A stretch of 64,000 nucleotides of DNA from Parahoeflea alexandrii (GTDB lineage Bacteria > Pseudomonadota > Alphaproteobacteria > Rhizobiales > Rhizobiaceae). The notes beneath the pieces are model-generated. The model saw only the letters and a program-made list of their open reading frames with translations. It searched no databases and was not told where the DNA came from. Both the position numbers and the translations under genes were made by a program. Where the stretch lies: assembly GCF_027214025.1 (NCBI RefSeq), contig NZ_JAPWHB010000003.1, forward strand, positions 584,678 to 648,677, in the 5' to 3' direction. This document shows positions 33,976 through 43,534 of this stretch, piece by piece (positions within the stretch are counted from its first letter, which is position 1; every line of letters starts with the position of its first letter).

Positions 33976-34689
33976 CTAATCCTTGTAGTGCTCGTCGAGA
34001 TATTGAATCCAGTGCTCAAAATCACCTTCGAGAGCATGCAGATCGCGGTTCACTTCGTCCTTTACCCCCGCCCACACGGAGCTTTGCTTTTCAGCCAGTT
34101 TCCTCGTGAGGTCAGTTGATTTGCTGCGGATCGCATCGGCTTTGTCCGAGACATCGGGCGCGGGTGCATTGGCGCCAAAGATCGAGCGGAGCTTGTCCGC
34201 CAATTGTTTTTCGACGGTCTGCACTCTTTGCAACGTTTCCGAAATGTCCTTGCTTTCGTTCATCGGTTGGAACTCCTCTAGTGATTGTGAGATTTTCGGC
34301 CTTGGGCTGGCCGTTTTTTCGGAGGTTGAAGTCCGGATCCACTTCCAGGCTTGATCCAATTGCTCGGGAGGAAAGACCTTGATCTCGCCCTTCATCAGGA
34401 ACCCACCCAGCTTGATGCACCAGCCTACCCAGTCAGGGCCGCCGACGACGGCCAGTTTATTGAAATCGGCGCGGTGCATGAGGCCGTAAGAGGCGTCGTC
34501 CCACGCCGCCTCAAGGTCCCAGCCTTCAAATGCACCATCCATGCAGAAGACGACGTTGAGCTGTCCGCAGGTCTTGAACAACTCGGTCAATCGCGGAATC
34601 AGGACAGTGTCATAATCGGTCTTGGTCAGCTTGCCGCTGGCACGAATGCCGATGACGTTGCCGCTGCTTTCATTCATGAACTCGATCAT
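33976..34689 (-). CDS. SpoIIAA-like (STAS) protein with extra C-terminal helical domain
   Basis: A 237-residue protein. Residues 1-120 (MNESSGNVIGIRASGKLT, VFCMDGAFEGWDLEAAWDD, FFPEQLDQAWKWI-like text VFPPEQLDQAWKWIR) match the SpoIIAA-like family PF11964, a lipid-binding STAS relative that normally stands alone at about that length. Residues 143-237 form a charged, probably helical domain starting MNESKDISETLQRVQ. That methionine has a strong RBS (GAGGAG) nine bases upstream, so a separate 95-residue product from 34263 is possible. It follows a small hypothetical gene. Confidence 0.7.
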   Translation of the reverse strand: MIEFMNESSGNVIGIRASGKLTKTDYDTVLIPRLTELFKTCGQLNVVFCMDGAFEGWDLEAAWDDASYGLMHRADFNKLAVVGGPDWVGWCIKLGGFLMKGEIKVFPPEQLDQAWKWIRTSTSEKTASPRPKISQSLEEFQPMNESKDISETLQRVQTVEKQLADKLRSIFGANAPAPDVSDKADAIRSKSTDLTRKLAEKQSSVWAGVKDEVNRDLHALEGDFEHWIQYLDEHYKD

Positions 34690-34728
34690 TGGCCGATATC
34701 CTTTCCAGCCCAAGAGCGCATCTGTCTC

Positions 34729-35037
34729 TCAATCGCCCGACCGCGGATGCGAAGTGGCAGATTGGCTCTCAAGTTTGGCAATGATGTGGAAGATACCGTG
34801 GTCTATGTCTGCCGCCTTGACGGCCATCAATTCCGATTGGCAGACCGGCTCCCAATCGCCGTTCTCCAGTTCGGTCATGATGGTGTTCGCGCCGAATCCG
34901 GCGTACTGCAAAAGCGCCGCGCCCCTTCTATCCAGATCGAACGCCTGATAGGAATTTGCCGGGTCTGCGGCTGCGTCGCCAACAAGGGCGAGCGGCGGCG
35001 GATGGCTTGAGGCCTGTTTACAAGGATTTCCGATCAT
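34729..35037 (-). CDS. Hypothetical protein, uncertain
   Basis: Not recognised. An open frame of 102 residues ends LENGDWEPVCQSELMAVKAAD, then HGIFHIIAKLES, which looks like real protein in its mix of residues. It lies 39 bases before the SpoIIAA-like gene on the same strand and its ATG shares the CATG with the divergent acyl-CoA synthetase start, so neither could start without a promoter inside the other gene. The true start may be an internal methionine (MTELENGD). It could also be chance. Confidence 0.35.
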   Translation of the reverse strand: MIGNPCKQASSHPPPLALVGDAAADPANSYQAFDLDRRGAALLQYAGFGANTIMTELENGDWEPVCQSELMAVKAADIDHGIFHIIAKLESQSATSHPRSGD

Positions 35038-36718
35038 GTTGTTGCCAGCCGGTGAAACCATTGAAGACATAGCCTCCCGGTTTTCCTGGGACGTGCCGGA
35101 AATCTTCAACATCGGCAGCGCGGTGTCGGATGACTGGGCGGCGCGCGATCCGGACCGGATCTGTCTCGAGCACTTCAATCCCGATGGCGAGCCCGACCGG
35201 CTGACCTATGCAGGCCTCGCCCTGCGTTCCAATGCGTTTGCCCGGAGCCTGCGGTCGCTTGGCGTCGAACCCGGCGACCGGGTGGCGCTGATGCTGCCGC
35301 AGGGGTTCGAGACGGCAATCGCGCATGTCGCCATCTACAAACTTGGTGCCATCGCGGTGCCGCTGGCGCTGCTGTTCGGGGTCGAAGCCGTCGATCACCG
35401 GCTGTCGGCTTCCGGGGCGAAGGTCCTGGTGACGACGCCCGGAGGGCGCGACAAGGTTTCGGCAATCCGCGAACGGCTGACAGAGCTAAAGTCCATCGTT
35501 GTTGCCGGGGACGAAATTGAAGAATCGACGGGCGTCGATACTGTCGTCGGTTTCGACAGGCTGGAAAACGGCCATCCCGATGCGCCGGTTGCCGTCGAGA
35601 CGCGGGCCGACGATCCGGCGCTGATGATCTTCACCTCGGGGACAACCGGCCCGCCCAAGGGTGCGCTGCACGGGCACCGCGTGCTGATCGGCCACATACC
35701 CGGAGTACAGACCCATCATGAATTCATGCCGCAGCCCGGAGACAAGCTGTGGACGCCGGCCGACTGGGCCTGGGCCGGCGGGTTGCTCAACGTGCTGTTG
35801 CCGGGATTGCTGCTCGGGGTGCCGGTGGTGTCGTCACAGGCGCAGAAGTTCGATCCGGAGCTGGCCTACCGGATCATGGCCGAGATGAAGGTCCGCAATG
35901 CCTTCATTCCGCCGACGGCCCTGAGGATCATGCGCACGGTCAAGGATCCGCTGTCGCGTCACCGGCTCGATCTGCGCACCGTCGGCTCAGGCGGCGAGGC
36001 GCTGGGGCGCGAAACCTACGAGTGGGCGCAGAAGGTGCTGGGGCTGACCATCAATGAATTCTATGGCCAGACCGAATGCAACCTGGTGCTGTCGTCGAGC
36101 GCGATGCTCGGCGTCAGCCGCGGAGGGGCGATCGGCAAGCCGGTGCCGGGCCACGAGGTGGCGGTCATCGACGATCAGGGCAACGTGGTACCGGACGGCA
36201 CTTCAGGCCAGATTGCGGTCAGGCGCCCCGACCCGGTGATGTTTCTCGGCTACTGGCAAAACGAGGCGGCGACAAAAGCCAAGTTCATCGGCGACTGGAT
36301 GGTCACCGGCGATCAGGGGGTGCGTGACGCAGAGGGCTATTTCTCGTTCTTCGGACGCGACGACGATGTCATCACGTCGTCGGGTTACCGGATCGGACCG
36401 GGCGAGATCGAGGATTGCCTGACCGGCCATCCGGCGGTGGCGCTGGCGGCCGTCGTGGGCAAACCGGACCCGATGCGGACCGAAATCGTCAAGGCCTATA
36501 TCGTGGTGGCACCCGGGATCGAGCCCGATGCGGAGCTGACGGAGTCGGTGCGCGAATGGGTCAAGACCCGGCTGTCGGCGCATGAGTATCCAAGGGAGAT
36601 CGAATTCGTCGACAGCCTGCCGCTGACCACGACCGGCAAGGTGATCCGGCGGGTCCTGCGAGATCAGGCGATTGCCGAGGCAAATACAGACACAGGCACC
36701 GGCGCCAGGCTTGGCTGA
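35036..36718 (+). CDS. AMP-dependent acyl-CoA synthetase
   Basis: A 560-residue adenylate-forming enzyme that activates a carboxylic acid to its CoA thioester. The P-loop-like motif FTSGTTGPPKGALHGH is at about residues 199-214, then FYGQTECNLVLSSS with the adenine-binding block, DWMVTGDQGVRDAEGYF with the ribose-binding aspartate, and GYRIGPGEIEDCL then TTTGKVIRR with the catalytic lysine. Sequence features place it with the medium-chain/AcsA-like group. The substrate is not settled. It is divergent from the small hypothetical gene, with start codons that overlap. Confidence 0.9.
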   Translation: MLLPAGETIEDIASRFSWDVPEIFNIGSAVSDDWAARDPDRICLEHFNPDGEPDRLTYAGLALRSNAFARSLRSLGVEPGDRVALMLPQGFETAIAHVAIYKLGAIAVPLALLFGVEAVDHRLSASGAKVLVTTPGGRDKVSAIRERLTELKSIVVAGDEIEESTGVDTVVGFDRLENGHPDAPVAVETRADDPALMIFTSGTTGPPKGALHGHRVLIGHIPGVQTHHEFMPQPGDKLWTPADWAWAGGLLNVLLPGLLLGVPVVSSQAQKFDPELAYRIMAEMKVRNAFIPPTALRIMRTVKDPLSRHRLDLRTVGSGGEALGRETYEWAQKVLGLTINEFYGQTECNLVLSSSAMLGVSRGGAIGKPVPGHEVAVIDDQGNVVPDGTSGQIAVRRPDPVMFLGYWQNEAATKAKFIGDWMVTGDQGVRDAEGYFSFFGRDDDVITSSGYRIGPGEIEDCLTGHPAVALAAVVGKPDPMRTEIVKAYIVVAPGIEPDAELTESVREWVKTRLSAHEYPREIEFVDSLPLTTTGKVIRRVLRDQAIAEANTDTGTGARLG

Positions 36719-36725
36719 GTCCTTG

Positions 36726-38000
36726 TCACCGCCGGGCCATGCCGCGGATTTTTTCCCTCAGCAGCCGGGCAATGTTGCGGGTGTTGCGGTAGATGTGGAG
36801 CTGAGTCGCCACCTGACGGACGTCGCGATCATGGCTGGGGTCGAGTCCGATGACCATCGTGCCCATGGTCTCACGCTCCGACCACATGCGGCTCATGATC
36901 GGATGGTCGGGAACGGCGCAGGAATCGGTCCGGCGGATGTTGAGGTCGTCGAGATGCCATTCGGTCAGCCTGTCGACCAGAAGCTTGCCGGGTGAATAGC
37001 GGGCCCATTCTTCATTGTAGGCGGTTTTCCAGGTCCAGGCTTCGCCGGAGGCGACGAACACGATCATGGAGGCGATGGCCTCGCCGTTGAGCGCCAGCGA
37101 ATGGATGCGGACACTGTCGGTCTCGGCCAGGCTGTTGATGGCTTCGCGGGCAAATGCCGCACGGTAGCGGTCGGAGACCATTGACGATTTCCGCCGGCCT
37201 TTCCAGCCGGTGTCCTCGAGCGTCAGGAACTCCTCGAGGTGATAGCGGATTTCTTCCGGCTGGCGGGCGACCATGTAGCTCAGTTCACCATGCTCGGACA
37301 AGCGCCGCCACTGCCGGCGCATTTCGCGGCGGTGGTGGGAGGATACGGATTTGGCAAGATACTCGTCGGCGTCGAGGGTGCTGTCGAGGAATGGCCGCTG
37401 GGCCTGATCGGTGACGACGACGGAGAGGTTGCGGGCCATCGCGACGGCGCGCAGAAGCCCTGCGACGGGTCCATCGAGCCGCATGTCGGGCAGCACCAGG
37501 ATGCCCGGCAATCCCAGGCCCGGCTGGGCCAGGGCCTCGAGCATGTTGTCGAGCGTTTCGGCAGCGTCCTCACGATCGAGCAGTGGTGTTCCCAGGGGAC
37601 CAAACGGATTGGCCCAGGCACGGATGATGGAAGCCCCGACGGAGAAACCCGGCTTTTCGATCGAATAGGGCAGCAGCATGCGCATGCGCGAATGGGTTTC
37701 GGTTTCATCGCGCATCAGCATGAGACGGATCACGCGGTCTTCGAGCCGCGGCATGGCCGGCGCGAGGAAACGGGCGGCGAAGAATATGTTCGGTTCGAGC
37801 GCGCGGTTGGTGAGGAAATCGAGTTCTTCCTGCAGATCGTATCCAGCGCGGGCCGGGTAGATGGCGAGATGCCGGCCAGGACGGCCGACGGCCACTTCGC
37901 GGTCGGGCAGCGGGCGGCCGGTTTCCACATCGGCGAATTCGCCGATCAGCGTGTTGGCCTGGCTTGCGACCTCTTCCTGGACAATGGGACTGGAGGCCAT
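36726..38000 (-). CDS. GNAT acetyltransferase, BioF2/CelD-like
   Basis: A 424-residue protein of the BioF2-like (PF13480) acyltransferase group: two GNAT-like halves, with HHRREMRRQWRRLSEHGELSY in the middle and SLALNGEAIASMIVFVASGEAWTWKTAYNEEWARYSPG-type text (here split over about 40 residues) near the C terminus, the conserved core of the family. Related proteins acylate cellulose or other surface polysaccharides. Its start lies three bases after the stop of the flippase gene, so they are co-translated and probably act on the same glycan. Confidence 0.8.
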   Translation of the reverse strand: MASSPIVQEEVASQANTLIGEFADVETGRPLPDREVAVGRPGRHLAIYPARAGYDLQEELDFLTNRALEPNIFFAARFLAPAMPRLEDRVIRLMLMRDETETHSRMRMLLPYSIEKPGFSVGASIIRAWANPFGPLGTPLLDREDAAETLDNMLEALAQPGLGLPGILVLPDMRLDGPVAGLLRAVAMARNLSVVVTDQAQRPFLDSTLDADEYLAKSVSSHHRREMRRQWRRLSEHGELSYMVARQPEEIRYHLEEFLTLEDTGWKGRRKSSMVSDRYRAAFAREAINSLAETDSVRIHSLALNGEAIASMIVFVASGEAWTWKTAYNEEWARYSPGKLLVDRLTEWHLDDLNIRRTDSCAVPDHPIMSRMWSERETMGTMVIGLDPSHDRDVRQVATQLHIYRNTRNIARLLREKIRGMARR

Positions 38001-38003
38001 GAC

Positions 38004-39425
38004 TTATGCCGCCTTGTTCGGAGAGGCGCGGCCCGCGGGCAACGTAGCGGATGCGATGAACATGGCGATGCCAAGTCGGCGGCGGATGACCAGGTGCAGA
38101 AGGGCGGCCTCGATCACCATTGCGCCTGCGGTGGCCGTTGCCGCGCCATGCAGCCCCCATAGGGGGATCAGCACGATATTGAGGCCGAGATTGGCGACAA
38201 GGGCTCCGGCATAGATGGTCGCGCAGATCTTGAGTTCGCCGGCCATGGTCAGAAGTACTTCGCCGGGGCCGATCATTGCCTTGGCGATGATGCCCGCAAA
38301 CAGGATGACCATGAGCAGGTGACCTTCCTGGAAGCTCGGGCCAAACAGCGACAAGAGGAAGGGACCGGCGGCAATGACAAGCCCGCCGACGATCAGCGAA
38401 GGCCAGAAGGTCCACTGTACCGTCTGTCGGGCAAAAGAAGCCAATGCCACCCTGTCCTCGCCGGAAACGAGTGCGGAGAAACGCTGTGCGGCGGCTGCCT
38501 TGACGGCGAAATAGACGAAATGCACCAGGGCCATGGTCTTGGCCGCCGCAAAGTAGACGGCGACCTTTTCAGGCGGCAGGTAGATGCCGACGATAACGAC
38601 ATCGGCATTGGTCAGCATGAAGTAGAAGCCTTCGATCAGGAAAATCGGAAAGGCAACCATCAGCCAGGTTCTGAAGTGGACCTCGACATGCCGCGCCGGA
38701 AACCGTTTCCTGAGCCGTGTCGTGATGACAAGAAATTGGGCCAGCGTGGTCAGATAGGTCGCGGCAAGGGCGGCGACGATGGCCGTATTGGCGTCGGCCA
38801 TGCGTCCGAGCCAGATGGCTCCGGCGACGAAGGTGAGGATCAGCAGGGGGCGGACGATGTAGGTCGGGCTGAGTGCGTTGACCGGCCAGCCATTGGCTCT
38901 TGCGGTTCCGTCCAGAACGTCACCAAGCGCGATCATCGGCAGCACGAACGCACCGACGAAAAGCGGCTGGACATAGTGGGATTCGATCCTGTCGCCGAGA
39001 AAGTAGAGTGCCGCGATGCCTGTGCCGGCGATCAATGTCGCCGATACCATCGCGAATATCCTGGCGGTGACCGCAAGGCCGATGATGGCCTCGTCGGCGC
39101 CGGCCGAACGGTACTGCGGCAAGAAGCGGATGACGGCGGTGTGAAAGCCGAGGCAGGAAAGATTGCCCAGGATGATCGCGATCACCCAGACGAAAACGAA
39201 CACGCCGTATTCGAAATCGCCCATCAACCGGGCCAGGATGATCTGGGACACGAAAGCGATTGCCGCGCTGATTATGCGGATCATGAACGCGATTATCGCC
39301 ATGCGTTGCGCCGCGCTGTTCTCGTCGTTGGCGGTGGCAATCGTCGCAAGGCGGTCGAACACCGGCGTCAGCCGCGCCACATAGCGCGGCGGCAACAGTC
39401 TGCCAGCGGTGTCGATCAACGTCAT
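38004..39425 (-). CDS. Polysaccharide flippase (Wzx/MATE-like)
   Basis: A 473-residue membrane protein with about twelve hydrophobic segments and the polysaccharide-transporter pattern: AIAFVSQIILARLMGDFEYG in the first segments, GNLSCLGFHTAVIRFLPQYR, and LFGPSFQEGHLLMVILFAGI late in the protein. Wzx proteins flip lipid-linked oligosaccharides across the inner membrane. No glycosyltransferase or Wzy polymerase is adjacent; only the BioF2-type acyltransferase follows. The start at 39425 gives a cytosolic N terminus of about 45 residues, longer than usual; a later ATG could also serve. Confidence 0.82.
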   Translation of the reverse strand: MTLIDTAGRLLPPRYVARLTPVFDRLATIATANDENSAAQRMAIIAFMIRIISAAIAFVSQIILARLMGDFEYGVFVFVWVIAIILGNLSCLGFHTAVIRFLPQYRSAGADEAIIGLAVTARIFAMVSATLIAGTGIAALYFLGDRIESHYVQPLFVGAFVLPMIALGDVLDGTARANGWPVNALSPTYIVRPLLILTFVAGAIWLGRMADANTAIVAALAATYLTTLAQFLVITTRLRKRFPARHVEVHFRTWLMVAFPIFLIEGFYFMLTNADVVIVGIYLPPEKVAVYFAAAKTMALVHFVYFAVKAAAAQRFSALVSGEDRVALASFARQTVQWTFWPSLIVGGLVIAAGPFLLSLFGPSFQEGHLLMVILFAGIIAKAMIGPGEVLLTMAGELKICATIYAGALVANLGLNIVLIPLWGLHGAATATAGAMVIEAALLHLVIRRRLGIAMFIASATLPAGRASPNKAA

Positions 39426-39614
39426 GGTCAGGCTTCAATCCCGTTGTTGTCCGGGCACATTGCCATGGCGACGTTAAGAAACGGTTTGGCCACCGGCAAC
39501 AAGCTCGAGGAGTCCGGCTGTTCAGTGCCGGATCGGGACGCGTGATTGTTCTTGTTGCGCCCCACGGGCGGGAAAGTGATCGGAACAGCCGGATCTGAGA
39601 CGGCGCACCGCACA

Positions 39615-39649
39615 GAAAAGGCCGGGATCGAAGCTGTCGATCCCGGCCT
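39615..39649 (-). terminator. Rho-independent terminator of secA
   Basis: Perfect 13-bp stem AGGCCGGGATCGA and complement with a five-base loop; on the minus strand the stem runs into TTTTC. It starts about 20 bases after the secA stop. Confidence 0.85.
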
Positions 39650-39671
39650 GTTCATGCGTGCTTGCCGACGA

Positions 39672-42389
39672 TCAGTAGGCGCCGTGGCAGTGCTTGTATT
39701 TCTTGCCGGATCCGCAGGGGCAGGCCTCGTTGCGACCGACCTTGCCCCAGGTCGATTCATCCTCGGGATCACGGTCTTCCGGGGCGACAATGCCGGCAAC
39801 ATCCTGTCCTTCAGTCGCGCCGAACTCGTCATCGCCGGTGGTGGCGTCGATATGATGGGCCTGCATGCCTTCCGGCAGTTCCGGCTCCGGAGTGGCGGCA
39901 GCCTCACGGACAATCTCGACCCGCATCAATTGCGCCATGACGGCCTGGCGCAGGTTGGCGAGAAGCGCCTGGAACAGCTCGAAAGCTTCGGACTTGTATT
40001 CCTGCAGCGGATCGCGCTGGGCGTAACCGCGGAAGCCAACGACCGAGCGAAGATGATCGAGGTTGACCAGATGTTCGCGCCACAGATGATCAAGTGTCTG
40101 GAGAACAACGGATTTTTCCACATAGGTCATCACCTCGGGGCCAAACCGTTCGGCGCGTTCCTTGGCAAGATTATCCGCAGCTTCGACAATGCGGGAGTGG
40201 ATGTCGTCTTCGGCAATGCCTTCTTCGGCGGCCCACTCCTCGATCGGCAGATCGAGGTTGAGATAGGCATGAACGCCCTTCTTGAGCTCTGCGACATTCC
40301 ACTGTTCGGCATAGGCGCGCTCGGGAATGTGGAGTTTGACCAGGCCGTCGATGACCTCGTGGCGCATGTCCTCGATGGTCTCGGAAATCGATTCCGAATC
40401 CATCAGCTCCTTGCGCTGTTCGAACACAACCTTGCGCTGGTCGTTCATCACGTCATCGAACTTGAGCAGGTTCTTGCGGATGTCGAAGTTGCGCGCCTCG
40501 ACCTTTTTCTGTGCCCGCTCGAGCGCCTTGTTGATCCATGGATGGATGATCGGCTCGCCTTCCTTGAGGCCAAGCGTCTTGAGCATGCCGTCCATGCGCT
40601 CGGAGCCGAAAATGCGCATCAGGTCGTCCTGCAGCGACAGGAAGAACTTGGAGCGGCCCGGATCGCCCTGGCGGCCCGACCGGCCACGCAACTGGTTGTC
40701 GATACGACGGCTTTCATGACGCTCGGTGGCCAGCACGTAGAGCCCCCCGGCGGCCAGCGCCTCGTCCTTGAGCGCCTGGATCTCCGCGCGGATGATCCTG
40801 ACCTTCTCGTCACGCTCCGGCCCTTCAGGCATGTCGCCGAGTTCCTGGGCGATGCGCATGTCGGCGTTGCCGCCGAGCTGAATGTCGGTTCCGCGACCGG
40901 CCATGTTGGTGGCGATGGTGATGGCGCCGGGGACACCCGCCTGGGAAACGATATAGGCTTCCTGCTCGTGGTAGCGGGCATTGAGCACCTTGAAATCCTC
41001 CACCCCTGCCTTGCGCAACAGCTCTGCCAGGATTTCGGATTTTTCGATCGAAGTGGTGCCCACCAGAACCGGCTGCTTTTTCGCGCGCGATTGCTTGATG
41101 TCCTCGATGATGGCCTGGTATTTTTCCTCGACCGTGCGGTAGACCTCGTCGTCTTCGTCAATACGGGCGATCGGCACATTGGTCGGCACTTCCACCACTT
41201 CCAGGCCGTAGATGTCGCCGAACTCCTCGGCCTCGGTGGAGGCCGTGCCGGTCATGCCGCCGAGTTTCGAATACATGCGGAAATAGTTCTGGAAGGTGAT
41301 CGATGCCAGGGTCTGGTTTTCCGGCTGGATCTTGACGCCTTCCTTGGCCTCAAGCGCCTGATGCTGGCCTTCGGAGTAGCGCCGGCCCGGCATCATGCGG
41401 CCGGTGAACTCGTCGATGATGACGATTTCGTCATTCCGGACGATGTAATCCTTGTCGCGGGTGAACAGCCGGTGGGCCTTCAGCGCGTTGTTGATGTGGT
41501 GGACGACAGCGACGTTTTCGACATCGTAAAGCGATTCGCCCTTGAGCATGCCGGCTTCGGCCAGCATGGCTTCCAGTTTCTCGGTACCGGTCTCGGTGAA
41601 TGTCGCGGAGCGCTGCTTTTCGTCGATTTCGTAATCATCGGCTTCGAGCTTCTGGATCAGCGCATCGATACTGTTGTAAAGCTCCGAGCGATCATCGAGC
41701 GGGCCGGAGATGATCAGCGGCGTGCGCGCCTCATCGACGAGAATGGAGTCCACTTCGTCGACGATTGCGTAGTTGTGTCCGCGCTGGACCATCTGGGCGC
41801 GGTCATATTTCATGTTGTCGCGAAGATAATCGAAGCCCAGTTCGTTGTTGGTCGCATAGGTGATGTCGCAGGCATAGGCGGCGCGGCGCTCATCATCGTC
41901 CATACCGTGGGTGATGATGCCGGTGGTCAGGCCGAGAAAACTATAGATCCGGGACATCCATTCGGCGTCTCGACGGGCCAGGTAATCGTTGACGGTGACG
42001 ACATGGACGCCGTCGCCGGAGAGCGCGTTGAGATAGACCGCCAGCGTGGCGACCAGCGTCTTGCCTTCACCGGTCTTCATTTCAGCGATGGCGTTTTCGT
42101 TGAGGATCATGCCGCCGATCAGCTGGACATCGAATGGCCGGAGCCCGATTGCCCGGCGCGCTGCCTCGCGCACGGTCGCGAAGGCGGGGACCAGGAGGTC
42201 GTCAAGCTTGGTGCCTGCGGCCAGCTGTTCGCGGAACTGGATCGTCCGGGCCGCCAGATCGGCATCGCTGAGCGCCGCAAGTTCAGTTTCCAATGCATTG
42301 ATAGCGTCAATTTTTGGCTGGTAGGCCCGGATCCGGCGGTCATTGGATGAGCCGAAAAGCTTGCGGGCGATTGCGCCGAACTTGACCAT
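39672..42389 (-). CDS. secA: Protein translocase subunit SecA
   Basis: A 905-residue ATPase that drives preproteins through SecYEG. Walker A MKTGEGKT is at residues 104-111, DEVDS of Walker B at 211-215, and the helicase-like NBD2 contains [18 protein letters not shown]; the C-terminal zinc motif [14 protein letters not shown] closes the protein. The ATG at 42389 has AAAGGA upstream. Divergent from the parvulin gene, which also handles exported proteins. Monocistronic, ending at a strong terminator. Confidence 0.98.
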   Translation of the reverse strand: MVKFGAIARKLFGSSNDRRIRAYQPKIDAINALETELAALSDADLAARTIQFREQLAAGTKLDDLLVPAFATVREAARRAIGLRPFDVQLIGGMILNENAIAEMKTGEGKTLVATLAVYLNALSGDGVHVVTVNDYLARRDAEWMSRIYSFLGLTTGIITHGMDDDERRAAYACDITYATNNELGFDYLRDNMKYDRAQMVQRGHNYAIVDEVDSILVDEARTPLIISGPLDDRSELYNSIDALIQKLEADDYEIDEKQRSATFTETGTEKLEAMLAEAGMLKGESLYDVENVAVVHHINNALKAHRLFTRDKDYIVRNDEIVIIDEFTGRMMPGRRYSEGQHQALEAKEGVKIQPENQTLASITFQNYFRMYSKLGGMTGTASTEAEEFGDIYGLEVVEVPTNVPIARIDEDDEVYRTVEEKYQAIIEDIKQSRAKKQPVLVGTTSIEKSEILAELLRKAGVEDFKVLNARYHEQEAYIVSQAGVPGAITIATNMAGRGTDIQLGGNADMRIAQELGDMPEGPERDEKVRIIRAEIQALKDEALAAGGLYVLATERHESRRIDNQLRGRSGRQGDPGRSKFFLSLQDDLMRIFGSERMDGMLKTLGLKEGEPIIHPWINKALERAQKKVEARNFDIRKNLLKFDDVMNDQRKVVFEQRKELMDSESISETIEDMRHEVIDGLVKLHIPERAYAEQWNVAELKKGVHAYLNLDLPIEEWAAEEGIAEDDIHSRIVEAADNLAKERAERFGPEVMTYVEKSVVLQTLDHLWREHLVNLDHLRSVVGFRGYAQRDPLQEYKSEAFELFQALLANLRQAVMAQLMRVEIVREAAATPEPELPEGMQAHHIDATTGDDEFGATEGQDVAGIVAPEDRDPEDESTWGKVGRNEACPCGSGKKYKHCHGAY

Positions 42390-42643
42390 TTCAATGGTCC
42401 TTTCTTGAGGCTGCACGGTCTGCAGTGTTGGAAACCGGTGCTGGCCTGCGACCGGTGGATCGGTTGGAAAACGGCGTCCCGATGGCCTTCATCCGGTGAA
42501 AGCCGTCTGGACGGACGGTTGGCTGACAGATAAGAGGGGGTTTGAACGATGTCAACGGCGGCGAAAGGCCGTCTTAAGGTTGCCAAAATCCAAGACCACT
42601 TGGACGGCCGACCGCAAAAAGCTTCACAATGAAAGGTCTATCC

Positions 42644-43498
42644 ATGCGCCTATCGCAGCTTGCAGCCACCCTCTTCCTGACTTCCGTCGCCTTCCTGCCG
42701 CTTCATTCCCACGCCGCGGATGAGGCCGATCCGGTGGTGGCGACGGTCGCCGGTGTTGAAATCCGCGCGTCGGAACTGACATTGGCCGAAGGTGACCTCG
42801 ATCCGCAGTTTGCCCGTCTACCGGACGAGCAGCGCCGCGTTGCTGCCCTCGCAGCCGTCATCGACATCAAGACGCTGGCGCGCAAGGCCGAAACGGAAAA
42901 GCTCGACCAGACCGAGGAATTCAAGCGGCTGATGGCATTCCAGCGCGATCGCGCCCTGCACAACGCCATCTTCAAGTCGGAAGTGGTCGATCCGGTCAGC
43001 GAAGCAGATATCAAGGCTCGCTACGAGAAGGAAATCGCCGCGGTTCCGCCGGAAGAGGAAATCAGCGCACGTCACATTCTTCTGAAGACCGAGGAGGAAG
43101 CCAAGGCGGTCATCGCCGAGCTTGATGCCGGCAAGGATTTTGCGGAGCTCGCCAAGGAAAAGTCCACCGGTCCCAGTGCCGGGCAGGGCGGCGATCTGGG
43201 CTTTTTCACCAAGGGCCGCATGGTGCCTGAATTCGAGGCCGTGGCGTTTACGCTCAAGGCTGGCGAATACGCCAAGGAGCCGGTGCAGACCCAGTTCGGA
43301 TGGCATGTTATCAAGGTCGAGGAACGCCGTGAATCAGCGCCGCCGGCCTTCGAGGAAGTGGCCGACCAGGTCCGGCAGCTGTTGATGCGCGAGCGCTATG
43401 GCGAACTCATCCGCACCGCGCGCAGCGAAACGGCAATCGATGTGCTCGATCCCGAGTTGAAGGCCGCTTACGAAGCCATCAACCAGCAACAGCAGTAG
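42644..43498 (+). CDS. Parvulin-type peptidyl-prolyl isomerase, exported
   Basis: A 284-residue periplasmic chaperone. A signal peptide (MRLSQLAATLFLTSVAFLPL to about HSHA) is followed by a helical SurA-N-like region, then the parvulin domain EISARHILLKTEEEAKAVIA to GWHVIKVEERR, with the family HILL and GDLGFFTKGRMVPEFEAVAF motifs. It is close to PpiC/PrsA and cell-wall folding factors. The ATG at 42644 has AAAGG upstream; 42629 is an alternative. The argJ gene follows after 36 bases. Confidence 0.9.
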   Translation: MRLSQLAATLFLTSVAFLPLHSHAADEADPVVATVAGVEIRASELTLAEGDLDPQFARLPDEQRRVAALAAVIDIKTLARKAETEKLDQTEEFKRLMAFQRDRALHNAIFKSEVVDPVSEADIKARYEKEIAAVPPEEEISARHILLKTEEEAKAVIAELDAGKDFAELAKEKSTGPSAGQGGDLGFFTKGRMVPEFEAVAFTLKAGEYAKEPVQTQFGWHVIKVEERRESAPPAFEEVADQVRQLLMRERYGELIRTARSETAIDVLDPELKAAYEAINQQQQ

Positions 43499-43534
43499 CC
43501 CTATCGGGCTGCACGCCGCCTCGAGGAACGTTTC

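Noticed and set aside
39546..42350. Open frame of 934 codons on the plus strand
   Set aside because: It is the antisense of secA and its residue mix is that of a GC-rich shadow frame; the secA motifs on the other strand are intact.
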